Below are positions 58,320 through 64,000 of a stretch of 64,000 bases of DNA, piece by piece. The translations under genes and the position numbers were made by a program. How positions within the stretch are numbered: position 1 is the stretch's first letter; the number at the start of each line of letters is the position of its first letter. The stretch is from Actinoallomurus soli. Lineage in GTDB: Bacteria > Actinomycetota > Actinomycetes > Streptosporangiales > Streptosporangiaceae. The stretch spans positions 124,001 to 188,000 of the forward strand of contig NZ_JAMXMV010000013.1 in the NCBI RefSeq assembly GCF_024055715.1. The letters are read 5' to 3'. A model generated the notes under the pieces. It saw only the letters and a list, made by a program, of their open reading frames with translations, made no database searches and had not been told where the DNA came from.

Positions 58320-59174
58320 ATGCGCAGACGTCTCGCGCCGTACCTGCTGGTCCTGCCCGGTGGGCTCTGGCTCGCGATCTTCTTCGTGCTGCCGATGGTC
58401 GTGATGCTGTCGTTCTCGCTGATGCAGGGCGACGTCGTCAACGGCTTCCAGCTCACCTGGCACTGGCAGAACTACACCGACAGCCTGTCGGCCTACGACG
58501 ACCAGCTGATCCGCTCCCTGGTGTACGGCCTGCTGGCGACGGCGGCGTGCGTGCTGCTCGCCTACCCGGCCGCGTACTGGATCGCCTTCCGCGGCGGCAG
58601 CCGCAAGTCGACGTACCTGTTCCTGATGCTGCTGCCGTTCTTCGTGTCGTTCGTGCTGCGGACGTTCTCCTGGAAGTTCCTGCTGGCCGATGACGGCATC
58701 GTCCTGGGTCCCCTGAAGAACGCCGGGCTGCTGCCCCAGGACTTCCACGTGCTCGCCACCGGCTTCGCCGTCGTGGCCGGCCTCACCTACAACTACCTGC
58801 CGTTCATGGTGCTGCCGATCTACGTGGCGCTGGAGCGCGTGGACCCGCGGCTGATCGAGGCGGCGCAGGACCTGTACGCGGGCCGGGCGCAGGCGTTCCT
58901 GCGGGTGGTGCTGCCGCTGTCGGTGCCGGGGGTGTTCGCGGGCGTGCTCATGACGTTCGTCCCGGTCAGCGCCGACTACGTCAACGCGACGGTGCTCGGC
59001 GGCACCAACAACACGATGATCGGCAACGTCATCCAGAACCTCTACCTGGTGAACAACGACTACCCCCAGGCCGCGGCGCTGTCGTTCGCGCTGATGGCGA
59101 TCCTGCTGATCGGGATCTTCGCGTACGCGCGGGCGCTGGGCACCGAGGACGTATTGGAGGTGGCGGCCAGATGA
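58320..59174 (+). CDS. potB: Polyamine ABC transporter permease (PotB-like)
   Basis: 284 residues with six membrane helices: YLLVLPGGLWLAIFFVLPMV, SLVYGLLATAACVLLAYPAA and FLMLLPFFVSFVLRTFSWKF. The cytoplasmic EAA loop is in LIEAAQDLYAGRAQAFLRVV LPLSVPGV, which docks on PotA. It starts 3 bp after the binding-protein stop. After it comes a small region with a hairpin before potC. Confidence 0.9.
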   Translation: MRRRLAPYLLVLPGGLWLAIFFVLPMVVMLSFSLMQGDVVNGFQLTWHWQNYTDSLSAYDDQLIRSLVYGLLATAACVLLAYPAAYWIAFRGGSRKSTYLFLMLLPFFVSFVLRTFSWKFLLADDGIVLGPLKNAGLLPQDFHVLATGFAVVAGLTYNYLPFMVLPIYVALERVDPRLIEAAQDLYAGRAQAFLRVVLPLSVPGVFAGVLMTFVPVSADYVNATVLGGTNNTMIGNVIQNLYLVNNDYPQAAALSFALMAILLIGIFAYARALGTEDVLEVAAR

Positions 59175-59242
59175 CCGAGCGAAGCGAGGGAATCACCAGG
59201 CACAGCACCTTGGTCATGAGGCCGACGAAGGAGGCCTCATGA
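59171..59242 (+). CDS. Possible 23-codon leader ORF derived from a repeat
   Basis: ATG 59171 overlaps the potB stop. It reads MTERSEGITRHSTLV, then MRPTKEAS and stops at TGA 59240-59242, overlapping the ATG of potC (59239). GAGCGAAGCGAGG, at its start, also encodes the N terminus of the FMN reductase at 40955 in variant form (ATGAGCGAGCGGAGCGAG). It may be a translated repeat or a coupling peptide that opens the hairpin over the potC start. Confidence 0.35.
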   Translation: MTERSEGITRHSTLVMRPTKEAS

Positions 59243-59244
59243 CC
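59212..59244 (+). promoter_or_regulatory. Hairpin enclosing the ribosome-binding site and start of potC
   Basis: GGTCATGAGGCC (59212-59223) and GGCCTCATGACC (59233-59244) are perfect 12-base arms. The nine-base loop GACGAAGGA carries the ribosome-binding site, and the right arm carries the ATG at 59239. In the mRNA the start codon would be buried unless ribosomes from upstream disrupt the stem. Confidence 0.6.
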
Positions 59245-60066
59245 ACCATGACGCAGGCCGGGCCCGCCGTCCGGGCACGGCGGGGCCGGCATGGCTGGGG
59301 CGACCGGCTCCTGTACGCCTACACCTGGCTGATCATCGTCTGGCTGTGCCTGCCGATCGCCGTGATGATCGCGTTCGGGTTCAACAACGCCAAGGGGCGC
59401 CTGAACCTGACGTGGCAGGGCTTCACGTTCACGTGGTACGGCAAGCTTTTCGCGGTGCCGGACCTGACGACGGCGCTGGTCAACTCGCTGACGATCGCGG
59501 TCCTGGCGGCGCTCGGCGCGACGGTCCTCGGCACGCTGATCGGCTTGGCCCTGGGCCGGTTCCGGTTCCGCGGGCAGGGCGCGCTGAACCTCGTGCAGTT
59601 CGCGGCGATCTCCGCGCCGGAGACGGTGATGGGCGCGTCCCTGCTGTCGTTCTTCGTCCAGCTGGGTGTCGGCCGCGGCTACCTGACGATCCTCGTCTCG
59701 CACATCATGTTCTCGCTGTCGTTCGTGGCGGTCACGGTACGGGCGCGGGTGCTGACCCTCGACCCGTTCGTGGAGGAGGCCGCGCAGGACCTGGGCGCGA
59801 GCGGCTGGACGACGTTCCGGCTCGTCACGCTGCCGATGATCTTCCCGGCGGTGCTGGCCGGCGGGCTGCTGGCCTTCGCGCTGTCCATCGACGACTTCAT
59901 CATCACGAGCTTCAACAGCGGCTCCACCCTGACGTTCCCGCTGTGGATCTGGGGCGCGCAGAAGAACGGCCTGCCGCCGCAGGTCAACGTCATGGGAACC
60001 CTCATCTTCCTGGCGGGCGTCCTCCTCGCGGTGGGCAACGCGGTGCTCGCCCGCAGGCGGCGGTGA
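59239..60066 (+). CDS. potC: Polyamine ABC transporter permease (PotC-like)
   Basis: 275 residues with six membrane helices: LLYAYTWLIIVWLCLPIAVM, LVNSLTIAVLAALGATVLGT and LSFFVQLGVGRGYLTILVSH. The EAA loop is FVEEAAQDLGASGWTTFRLV TLPMIFP. The last helices are LLAFALSIDDFIITSFNSGS (a PotC hallmark) and LIFLAGVLLAVGNAVLARRR. It completes the ABC importer. The start is embedded in a 12-bp hairpin, so its translation is probably coupled to the upstream mini-ORF. Confidence 0.9.
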   Translation: MTTMTQAGPAVRARRGRHGWGDRLLYAYTWLIIVWLCLPIAVMIAFGFNNAKGRLNLTWQGFTFTWYGKLFAVPDLTTALVNSLTIAVLAALGATVLGTLIGLALGRFRFRGQGALNLVQFAAISAPETVMGASLLSFFVQLGVGRGYLTILVSHIMFSLSFVAVTVRARVLTLDPFVEEAAQDLGASGWTTFRLVTLPMIFPAVLAGGLLAFALSIDDFIITSFNSGSTLTFPLWIWGAQKNGLPPQVNVMGTLIFLAGVLLAVGNAVLARRRR

Positions 60067-60073
60067 TCCGGAG

Positions 60074-61471
60074 ATGAACGTCCTGGCGGCCCTGGCCGAG
60101 GCCGAGCCCGCGCCGTACTGGCTGGCCGACCCGGCGGCGCCCGAACCCGCGCCTGCGCTCGTCGGCCCGACCTCCTGCGACCTGGCCGTGGTCGGCGCGG
60201 GCTACACCGGACTGTGGACGGCGCTGCGGGCCAAGGAACGCGACCCGTCCCTGGACGTGGTCGTCGTCGAGGCGGACGTGGCGGGCGGCGCCGCGTCCGG
60301 CCGCAACGGCGGGTTCTGCGCGGCCAGCCTCACCCACGGACTCGGCAACGGCCTGGCCCGCTGGCGCGAGGAGATGCCCGTCCTCGAGCGCCTCGGCCGG
60401 GAGAACCTCGACGGGATCGAGGACACGGTGCGGCGCCACGGCATCGACTGCGACTTCGAGCGCACCGGTGAGCTCAGCGTCGCGACGGAGGACTGGCAGC
60501 TCGACGGCCTGCGGACGCTGGCCGAGGAGTCCGCCGCCCTCGGCCGCCCCGCCGAGCTGCTCGACGCCGACGCCGTCCAGGCCGAGATCGCCTCACCCAC
60601 CTACCAGGGCGGGCTGTGGGACCGGGACGGCGTCGCGATGGTGCATCCGGCCAAGCTCGCCTGGGGACTGCGGCAGGCGTGCCTGACGGCCGGCGTCCGG
60701 CTGTACGAGCGCACCCCGGTCGACGCGGTCGAGGACGAACACCACGGCCGGCTGCGGCTGCGCACGCCGTACGGCTCCGTCGAGGCCGAGAAGGTCGCGG
60801 TGGGCACGGGCGCCTTCGCCGGGCCCCTGCGCCGCCTGCGGCACTTCGCCGTTCCGGTGTACGACTATGTGCTGGTCACCGAGCCGCTGCCCGCCGACCG
60901 GCTCGCGTCGATCGGCTGGCGGAACCGCCAGGGCGTCGGCGATGCCGGGAACCAGTTCCACTACTACCGGCTCACCGCGGACGGCCGGATCCTGTGGGGC
61001 GGCTACGACGCCATCTACCACTTCCGCGGCGGGGTGGCGTCCGAGCTGGAACGCCGCCCGCAGACGTTCGCGACGCTCGCCCGGCACTTCTTCGCGACGT
61101 TCCCGCAGCTGGAGGGGGTCCGCTTCAGCCACGCGTGGGGCGGCATGATCGACACCTGTAGCCGTTTCTGTGCGTTCTACGGCACGGCGTACGGCGGCCG
61201 GCTGGCGTACGCGGCCGGTTATACGGGCCTGGGCGTCGGCGCGACGCGGTTCGGCGCCGACGTCATGCTCGACCTGCTGTCCGGCGCGGAAACCGAGCGC
61301 ACCCGGCTGGAGATGGTGCGTTCCAAGCCGATGCCGTTCCCGCCCGAGCCGCTGCGCTACGGCGTCATCCAGCTCACCCGCTGGTCGCTCGCCCGCGCCG
61401 ACCGCCACCGGGGCCGCCGCAACCTGTGGCTGCGCACCCTCGACCACCTGGGCGTCGGCTTCGACTCCTGA
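60074..61471 (+). CDS. FAD-dependent amine oxidoreductase (DadA/PuuB-like)
   Basis: 465 residues. The N-terminal FAD-binding fold begins at residue 36, DLAVVGAGYTGLWTALRAKE, continues VVVVEADVAGGAASGRNGGF (the GAASGRNGGF of PuuB/DAO-type enzymes) and ends with YAAGYTGLGVGATRFGADVM. The substrate domain reads FRGGVASELERRPQTFATLA and FSHAWGGMIDTCSRFCAF. It probably oxidises gamma-glutamylputrescine, a polyamine or another secondary amine to the aldehyde used by the dehydrogenase at 54536. Last gene of the operon, 7 bp after potC. Confidence 0.85.
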   Translation: MNVLAALAEAEPAPYWLADPAAPEPAPALVGPTSCDLAVVGAGYTGLWTALRAKERDPSLDVVVVEADVAGGAASGRNGGFCAASLTHGLGNGLARWREEMPVLERLGRENLDGIEDTVRRHGIDCDFERTGELSVATEDWQLDGLRTLAEESAALGRPAELLDADAVQAEIASPTYQGGLWDRDGVAMVHPAKLAWGLRQACLTAGVRLYERTPVDAVEDEHHGRLRLRTPYGSVEAEKVAVGTGAFAGPLRRLRHFAVPVYDYVLVTEPLPADRLASIGWRNRQGVGDAGNQFHYYRLTADGRILWGGYDAIYHFRGGVASELERRPQTFATLARHFFATFPQLEGVRFSHAWGGMIDTCSRFCAFYGTAYGGRLAYAAGYTGLGVGATRFGADVMLDLLSGAETERTRLEMVRSKPMPFPPEPLRYGVIQLTRWSLARADRHRGRRNLWLRTLDHLGVGFDS

Positions 61472-61526
61472 GCGGCTCCGGAGGGACGGCGGAGCGGCCG
61501 TATAACGCATGGCCGCGGGGAGTTCC

Positions 61527-61550
61527 GTTAGAGCGCGGTAGGGTGCGGCC
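61527..61550 (+). promoter_or_regulatory. -10 element giving a leaderless CGNR transcript
   Basis: TAGGGT (61539-61544) ends six bases before the ATG at 61551, with no ribosome-binding site, so transcription likely starts at the start codon. GTTAGAGCGCG (61527-61537) matches the first half of the palindrome before the aldo-keto reductase (21387). Confidence 0.45.
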
Positions 61551-62171
61551 ATGGGAACGAGCGCGCCGCTGCTGGGCGAACCGCTGCCCATCGAGCTGAT
61601 GAACACGGTCTGGGGCGACCGCGACGGCGTGCACGACGCGCTCGACGGGCCCGCCGGCGCCGCGGCGTGGCTGCGGGCCGTTCTTCCCCGCCTGGCGCCG
61701 ATGACCGCGTCCGACCTGGACGACCTGACCGCGGAGGACGCCGGGGACCTGACGGGGCGGCTGCTCCGGCTGCGGGACGCCCTGCGGCGCCTCGCGGCCG
61801 AGGCCACCGGCGACCCCCGGCCGGCGGCGACGGCCCCGATCCGGGACCTGGAGGCGGCCGTCGCCGTCGTCAACGAGGCGGCCGGCGCGGTACCCCGGTG
61901 GGCGGCGCTGACATGGACGCCCGGCGGAACGCCCGCTCGCCTCATCCGCGCCGGCGGGCGGGCGCCCGCCGCGGCGGTGTCGGCCATCGCCGAAGAGGCC
62001 GTCGACCTGTTCGGCCGCCCCGACCGGCTGCGGCTGCGTGCCTGCCTGGCCCCCGGATGCGTCCTGTACTTCCGCAAGGACCACCCTCGCCGTGAGTGGT
62101 GCTCCGCGGCCTGCGGCAACCGGGTCCGCGCGGCCCGCCACTACCGGCGCCACCGCCGCTCGGCCTCCTGA
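61551..62171 (+). CDS. ABATE-domain CGNR zinc-finger protein
   Basis: 206 residues. The N-terminal ABATE domain reads GEPLPIELMNTVWGDRDGVH and RLLRLRDALRRLAAEATGDP. The C-terminal CGNR zinc finger reads LRACLAPGCVLYFRKDHPRR and EWCSAACGNRVRAARHYRRH, with the four Cys of the family. These proteins are presumed stress-induced transcription factors of actinobacteria. It is probably leaderless. Downstream is a truncated TetR gene in opposite orientation. Confidence 0.87.
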   Translation: MGTSAPLLGEPLPIELMNTVWGDRDGVHDALDGPAGAAAWLRAVLPRLAPMTASDLDDLTAEDAGDLTGRLLRLRDALRRLAAEATGDPRPAATAPIRDLEAAVAVVNEAAGAVPRWAALTWTPGGTPARLIRAGGRAPAAAVSAIAEEAVDLFGRPDRLRLRACLAPGCVLYFRKDHPRREWCSAACGNRVRAARHYRRHRRSAS

Positions 62172-62194
62172 GGCCGGGCCGCCTCGCCGTTCGC

Positions 62195-62665
62195 TCACTG
62201 TCCGGGTTGAAGGCCGGACAGGGTGGTCCGCACGAGGCGCCGGACCGCCGCCGCGTCCTGGAGACGGGCGGCTGCGGCCAGTGCGTGCAGGCAGTAGACG
62301 GCCAGTTCGTCGGCCGGAACGTCCCGGCGTACGGCGCCGGCCTCCGCGGCGTCGGCCACCAGATCCCGGATGAAGTCGCGCAGACGCTGGTGGGCGGCGG
62401 CGACATGATCGCCGCGGTCGAGCTCGGCGGCGATCTCGGAGTCGTGCCGTCCCGGGTGCGAGATCGCCGCCGCGTACGCGGTCAGCACCGTCTCCAGCCG
62501 CCGCATGGCGCCTTCCGTGCCGTCGCGAACCTGGAGCAGCCGGTCCAGATGCCGGTCGATCTCACGGTCATGCCAGGCGCGCAGGATCGACTCGACGTCG
62601 GGGAAGTACTTGTACAGCGTCGCTCGCCCGACGCCGGTGTCCTTGGTGATGCCCGACATCGTCAC
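62195..62665 (-). pseudogene. TetR-family regulator gene lacking its first HTH helix
   Basis: 156 codons read TMSGITKDTGVGRATLYKYF PDVESILRAWHDREI and then a TetR ligand-binding domain (MRRLETVLTAYAAAISHP, LAVYCLHALAAAARLQ). TetR proteins need about 25-30 residues (helix 1) before the SGI(A/T) turn. Here they are absent: the frame begins at GTG 62665 and upstream, before a stop at 62699, it reads unrelated residues (RSVPTG). DNA binding would be lost, so the gene is 5'-truncated. The 228 bp up to 62893 contain nothing recognised. Confidence 0.6.
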
Positions 62666-62893
62666 GCCCGTTGGAACAGACCGGACGGCGTGACGCCCTC
62701 ACCGTCACCTGGCGGCCGGTAGCGCCGGATGAGACCCCCGGCACCTGAGCGCCCTGATCGGCCCCACCTCGACCGCCCGGGTCGTTACTCCATCGCGGCC
62801 TCCGCACCCGCCTAAGGCCTGCGCGAGCCCGGGGCCCTCCCCGCGCTCCCTTCTCTGTTGCCTGGGCCGCCGCCGATGTCGAAACGGTGTCGA

Positions 62894-63628
62894 CTAGGCG
62901 GCGAAGCCGCCGTCGATGGTGAGGCTGGCGCCGGTGACGAAGGCGGCCTCCGGGCCGGCGAGGTAGGAGACCAGCGCCGAGACCTCTTCCGGCGTCCCGA
63001 TCCTGGGCAGCGCCAGCCATTTGGTCATGGCGTGGGCGGCGGGACCGTCCACGGTCATGCTGTCGTTGGCGGTGGGGCCGGGTTGGACGTTGTTCACCGT
63101 GATGCCGCGGGGTCCCAGATCTCGGGCCAGGCCGCGGACCAGGCCGGCGACGGCCGCCTTGGTCATGGCATAGGCGGCCGCTCCGGCGAAGGGGGCCCGC
63201 TCGGCGTTGACGCTGCCGATCGTCACGATGCGGCCGCCGTCGCGGAGGTGGGGCAGGGCCGCTCGGATGGTGTGCACGACCCCGCGCACGTTAACGTCGA
63301 TCATCTGGTCGATCTCCTCGGCGGGAAGGGTGTCGATGCCTCCCGCACGGGCCACGCCCGCGTTGGCCACCACGACATCGAGCCGCCCCCATCGGTCCAG
63401 GGCGTGCTCCACCACCCCGGCGATGCCGGCGGGATCGGCCGCATCGGCCTCCAGGCAGAGCGCGTGGCCCTGATGGGCGTTCACCTCGTTGACGACCTGC
63501 TCGGCCCGGTCCCGCTTGGTGGCGTAGGTGAAGGCCACCCGCATGCCATCGGCCGCCAGTCGGCGCACAATGGCCGCGCCGATCCCCCGAGAACCTCCAG
63601 TGACCAGCGCCACCTTGCTGTCGTCCAT
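62894..63628 (-). CDS. Short-chain dehydrogenase/reductase (SDR, FabG-like)
   Basis: 244 residues, classical SDR: VALVTGGSRGIGAAIVRRLA (TGxxxGIG), LDVVVANAGVARAGGIDTLP (NAG), IVTIGSVNAERAPFAGAAAY with the Ser and YAMTKAAVAGLVRGLARDLG (YxxxK). The C terminus AFVTGASLTIDGGFAA is typical. The start at 63628 has GAGGTC upstream. It is divergent from an ArsR-type regulator, and a long nested palindrome lies between them. Confidence 0.9.
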   Translation of the reverse strand: MDDSKVALVTGGSRGIGAAIVRRLAADGMRVAFTYATKRDRAEQVVNEVNAHQGHALCLEADAADPAGIAGVVEHALDRWGRLDVVVANAGVARAGGIDTLPAEEIDQMIDVNVRGVVHTIRAALPHLRDGGRIVTIGSVNAERAPFAGAAAYAMTKAAVAGLVRGLARDLGPRGITVNNVQPGPTANDSMTVDGPAAHAMTKWLALPRIGTPEEVSALVSYLAGPEAAFVTGASLTIDGGFAA

Positions 63629-63662
63629 GTCATGACCTCGATTCGACAGACAACGAATACAT

Positions 63663-63695
63663 CGATGGGTATCGAACAGTACGATAGTCATCGAC
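63663..63695. promoter_or_regulatory. 33-bp nested palindrome, probable ArsR operator
   Basis: TCGATG (63663-63668) and CATCGA (63690-63695) enclose TATCG (63671-63675) and CGATA (63683-63687); both pairs share the same centre at 63679. It lies in the 99-bp divergent region of the SDR and ArsR genes. Confidence 0.7.
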
Positions 63696-63727
63696 ATGAT
63701 GGCGAAACGACGCCCTGAGGGAGCATC

Positions 63728-64000
63728 GTGCTGATCGATGAGACCCACCCCGTCACGGCCGACCTGCGACTACCGAAGGTCTTGGCGGCCTTGGCCGACC
63801 CTGCGCGGTTGCTGATGGTGCGCGCCCTGAACCGCGTGGGGGAATCGTCGTGCACCCGGCTGCAGCAAACGGCCGGCCTGACGATCAGCCGGTCCACGTT
63901 CTCCCACCACCAGCGGGTTCTGCGCGAATCCGGGGTGATCCAGGTCAGGGTGAGCGGTTCTCAGCGCATCCTCAGCCTGCGCCGCGACGACCTGGACGCC
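63728..64000 (+). CDS. ArsR-family regulator (3' end outside window)
   Basis: The first 91 codons are in the window: LPKVLAALADPARLLMVRAL, TRLQQTAGLTISRSTFSHHQ and RVLRESGVIQVRVSGSQRIL form an ArsR-type winged helix. No metal-binding Cys pair is in the recognition part. GTG 63728 has GAGGGAG four bases upstream. Divergent from the SDR gene and very likely its repressor. Confidence 0.82.
   Translation, partial: MLIDETHPVTADLRLPKVLAALADPARLLMVRALNRVGESSCTRLQQTAGLTISRSTFSHHQRVLRESGVIQVRVSGSQRILSLRRDDLDA

Noticed and set aside
1-64000. tRNA, rRNA or CRISPR features
   Set aside because: No cloverleaf-like or regularly spaced repeat arrays were noticed on reading; an absence claim would need a dedicated scan.

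Overview
The window is high-GC DNA with densely packed genes, short intergenic gaps, frequent GTG/TTG starts and many 4-bp start/stop overlaps. The families present (a GlgA/GlgC pair of mycobacterial type, a DevR-like regulator, SpoIIE-type phosphatase, pentapeptide and CGNR proteins, a VldE-like pseudoglycosyltransferase) point to a filamentous actinomycete. The order Streptosporangiales is plausible but this is only an inference. No rRNA, tRNA, CRISPR array or complete insertion sequence was seen.

Layout. (1) 1-7.8 kb is an accessory-looking stretch: a cut-off MFS transporter, an ABM monooxygenase and a hydrolase, two gene remnants, a tyrosine recombinase, a TetR regulator with a divergent quinone-oxidoreductase-like gene, a YunG-like protein, a histidine phosphatase gene broken by an in-frame stop and flanked by two copies of a hairpin repeat, and a DHFR/RibD-like reductase. 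(2) 8.0-19.2 kb is the most notable region: a candidate biosynthetic cluster for a C7N-aminocyclitol pseudo-oligosaccharide. A minus-strand operon (sugar phosphate cyclase, a kinase-isomerase fusion, a GlgC-like nucleotidyltransferase) diverges from a plus-strand operon (reductase, VldE/ValL-like pseudoglycosyltransferase, class III aminotransferase, MDR dehydrogenase). An MFS exporter and a HAD phosphatase follow on the minus strand. The set supplies every step type needed for a validoxylamine-like compound, but the cyclase and the fusion protein differ from the known pathways. (3) 19.3-29 kb holds a universal stress protein, a DevR-type regulator, a truncated PPOX gene, an aldo-keto reductase, a decayed gene, a PIG-L deacetylase, a MocR regulator divergent from a hydrolase, a VOC protein, YigZ and a SpoIIE phosphatase. 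(4) 29-37.7 kb is transport and regulation: EamA, FUSC/MarR, GH13, MerR, VOC, ArsR/MFS, a small secreted Cys-rich protein and an AraC regulator.

(5) 37.7-45.4 kb contains divergent glgA/glgC, an FMN reductase/LLM monooxygenase pair with an HxlR regulator, a thiolase and a pentapeptide protein. (6) 45.4-52.4 kb contains a tight minus-strand five-gene operon: thioesterase, haem-oxygenase-like diiron enzyme, GNAT/AHL-synthase-like protein, O-methyltransferase and acyl-CoA-dehydrogenase-like monooxygenase. A divergent EamA exporter follows, so this may be a second small natural-product locus. (7) 52.5-61.5 kb is a polyamine uptake and breakdown locus: aminotransferase, Lrp regulator, aminoaldehyde dehydrogenase, potABCD-like ABC transporter and an FAD-dependent amine oxidoreductase. 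(8) 61.5-64 kb ends with a CGNR protein, an N-terminally truncated TetR gene, and an SDR divergent from an ArsR regulator that runs off the window.

Convergent pairs are separated by strong hairpins, and several divergent pairs carry clear palindromic or repeated operators. Several regulator genes look leaderless.
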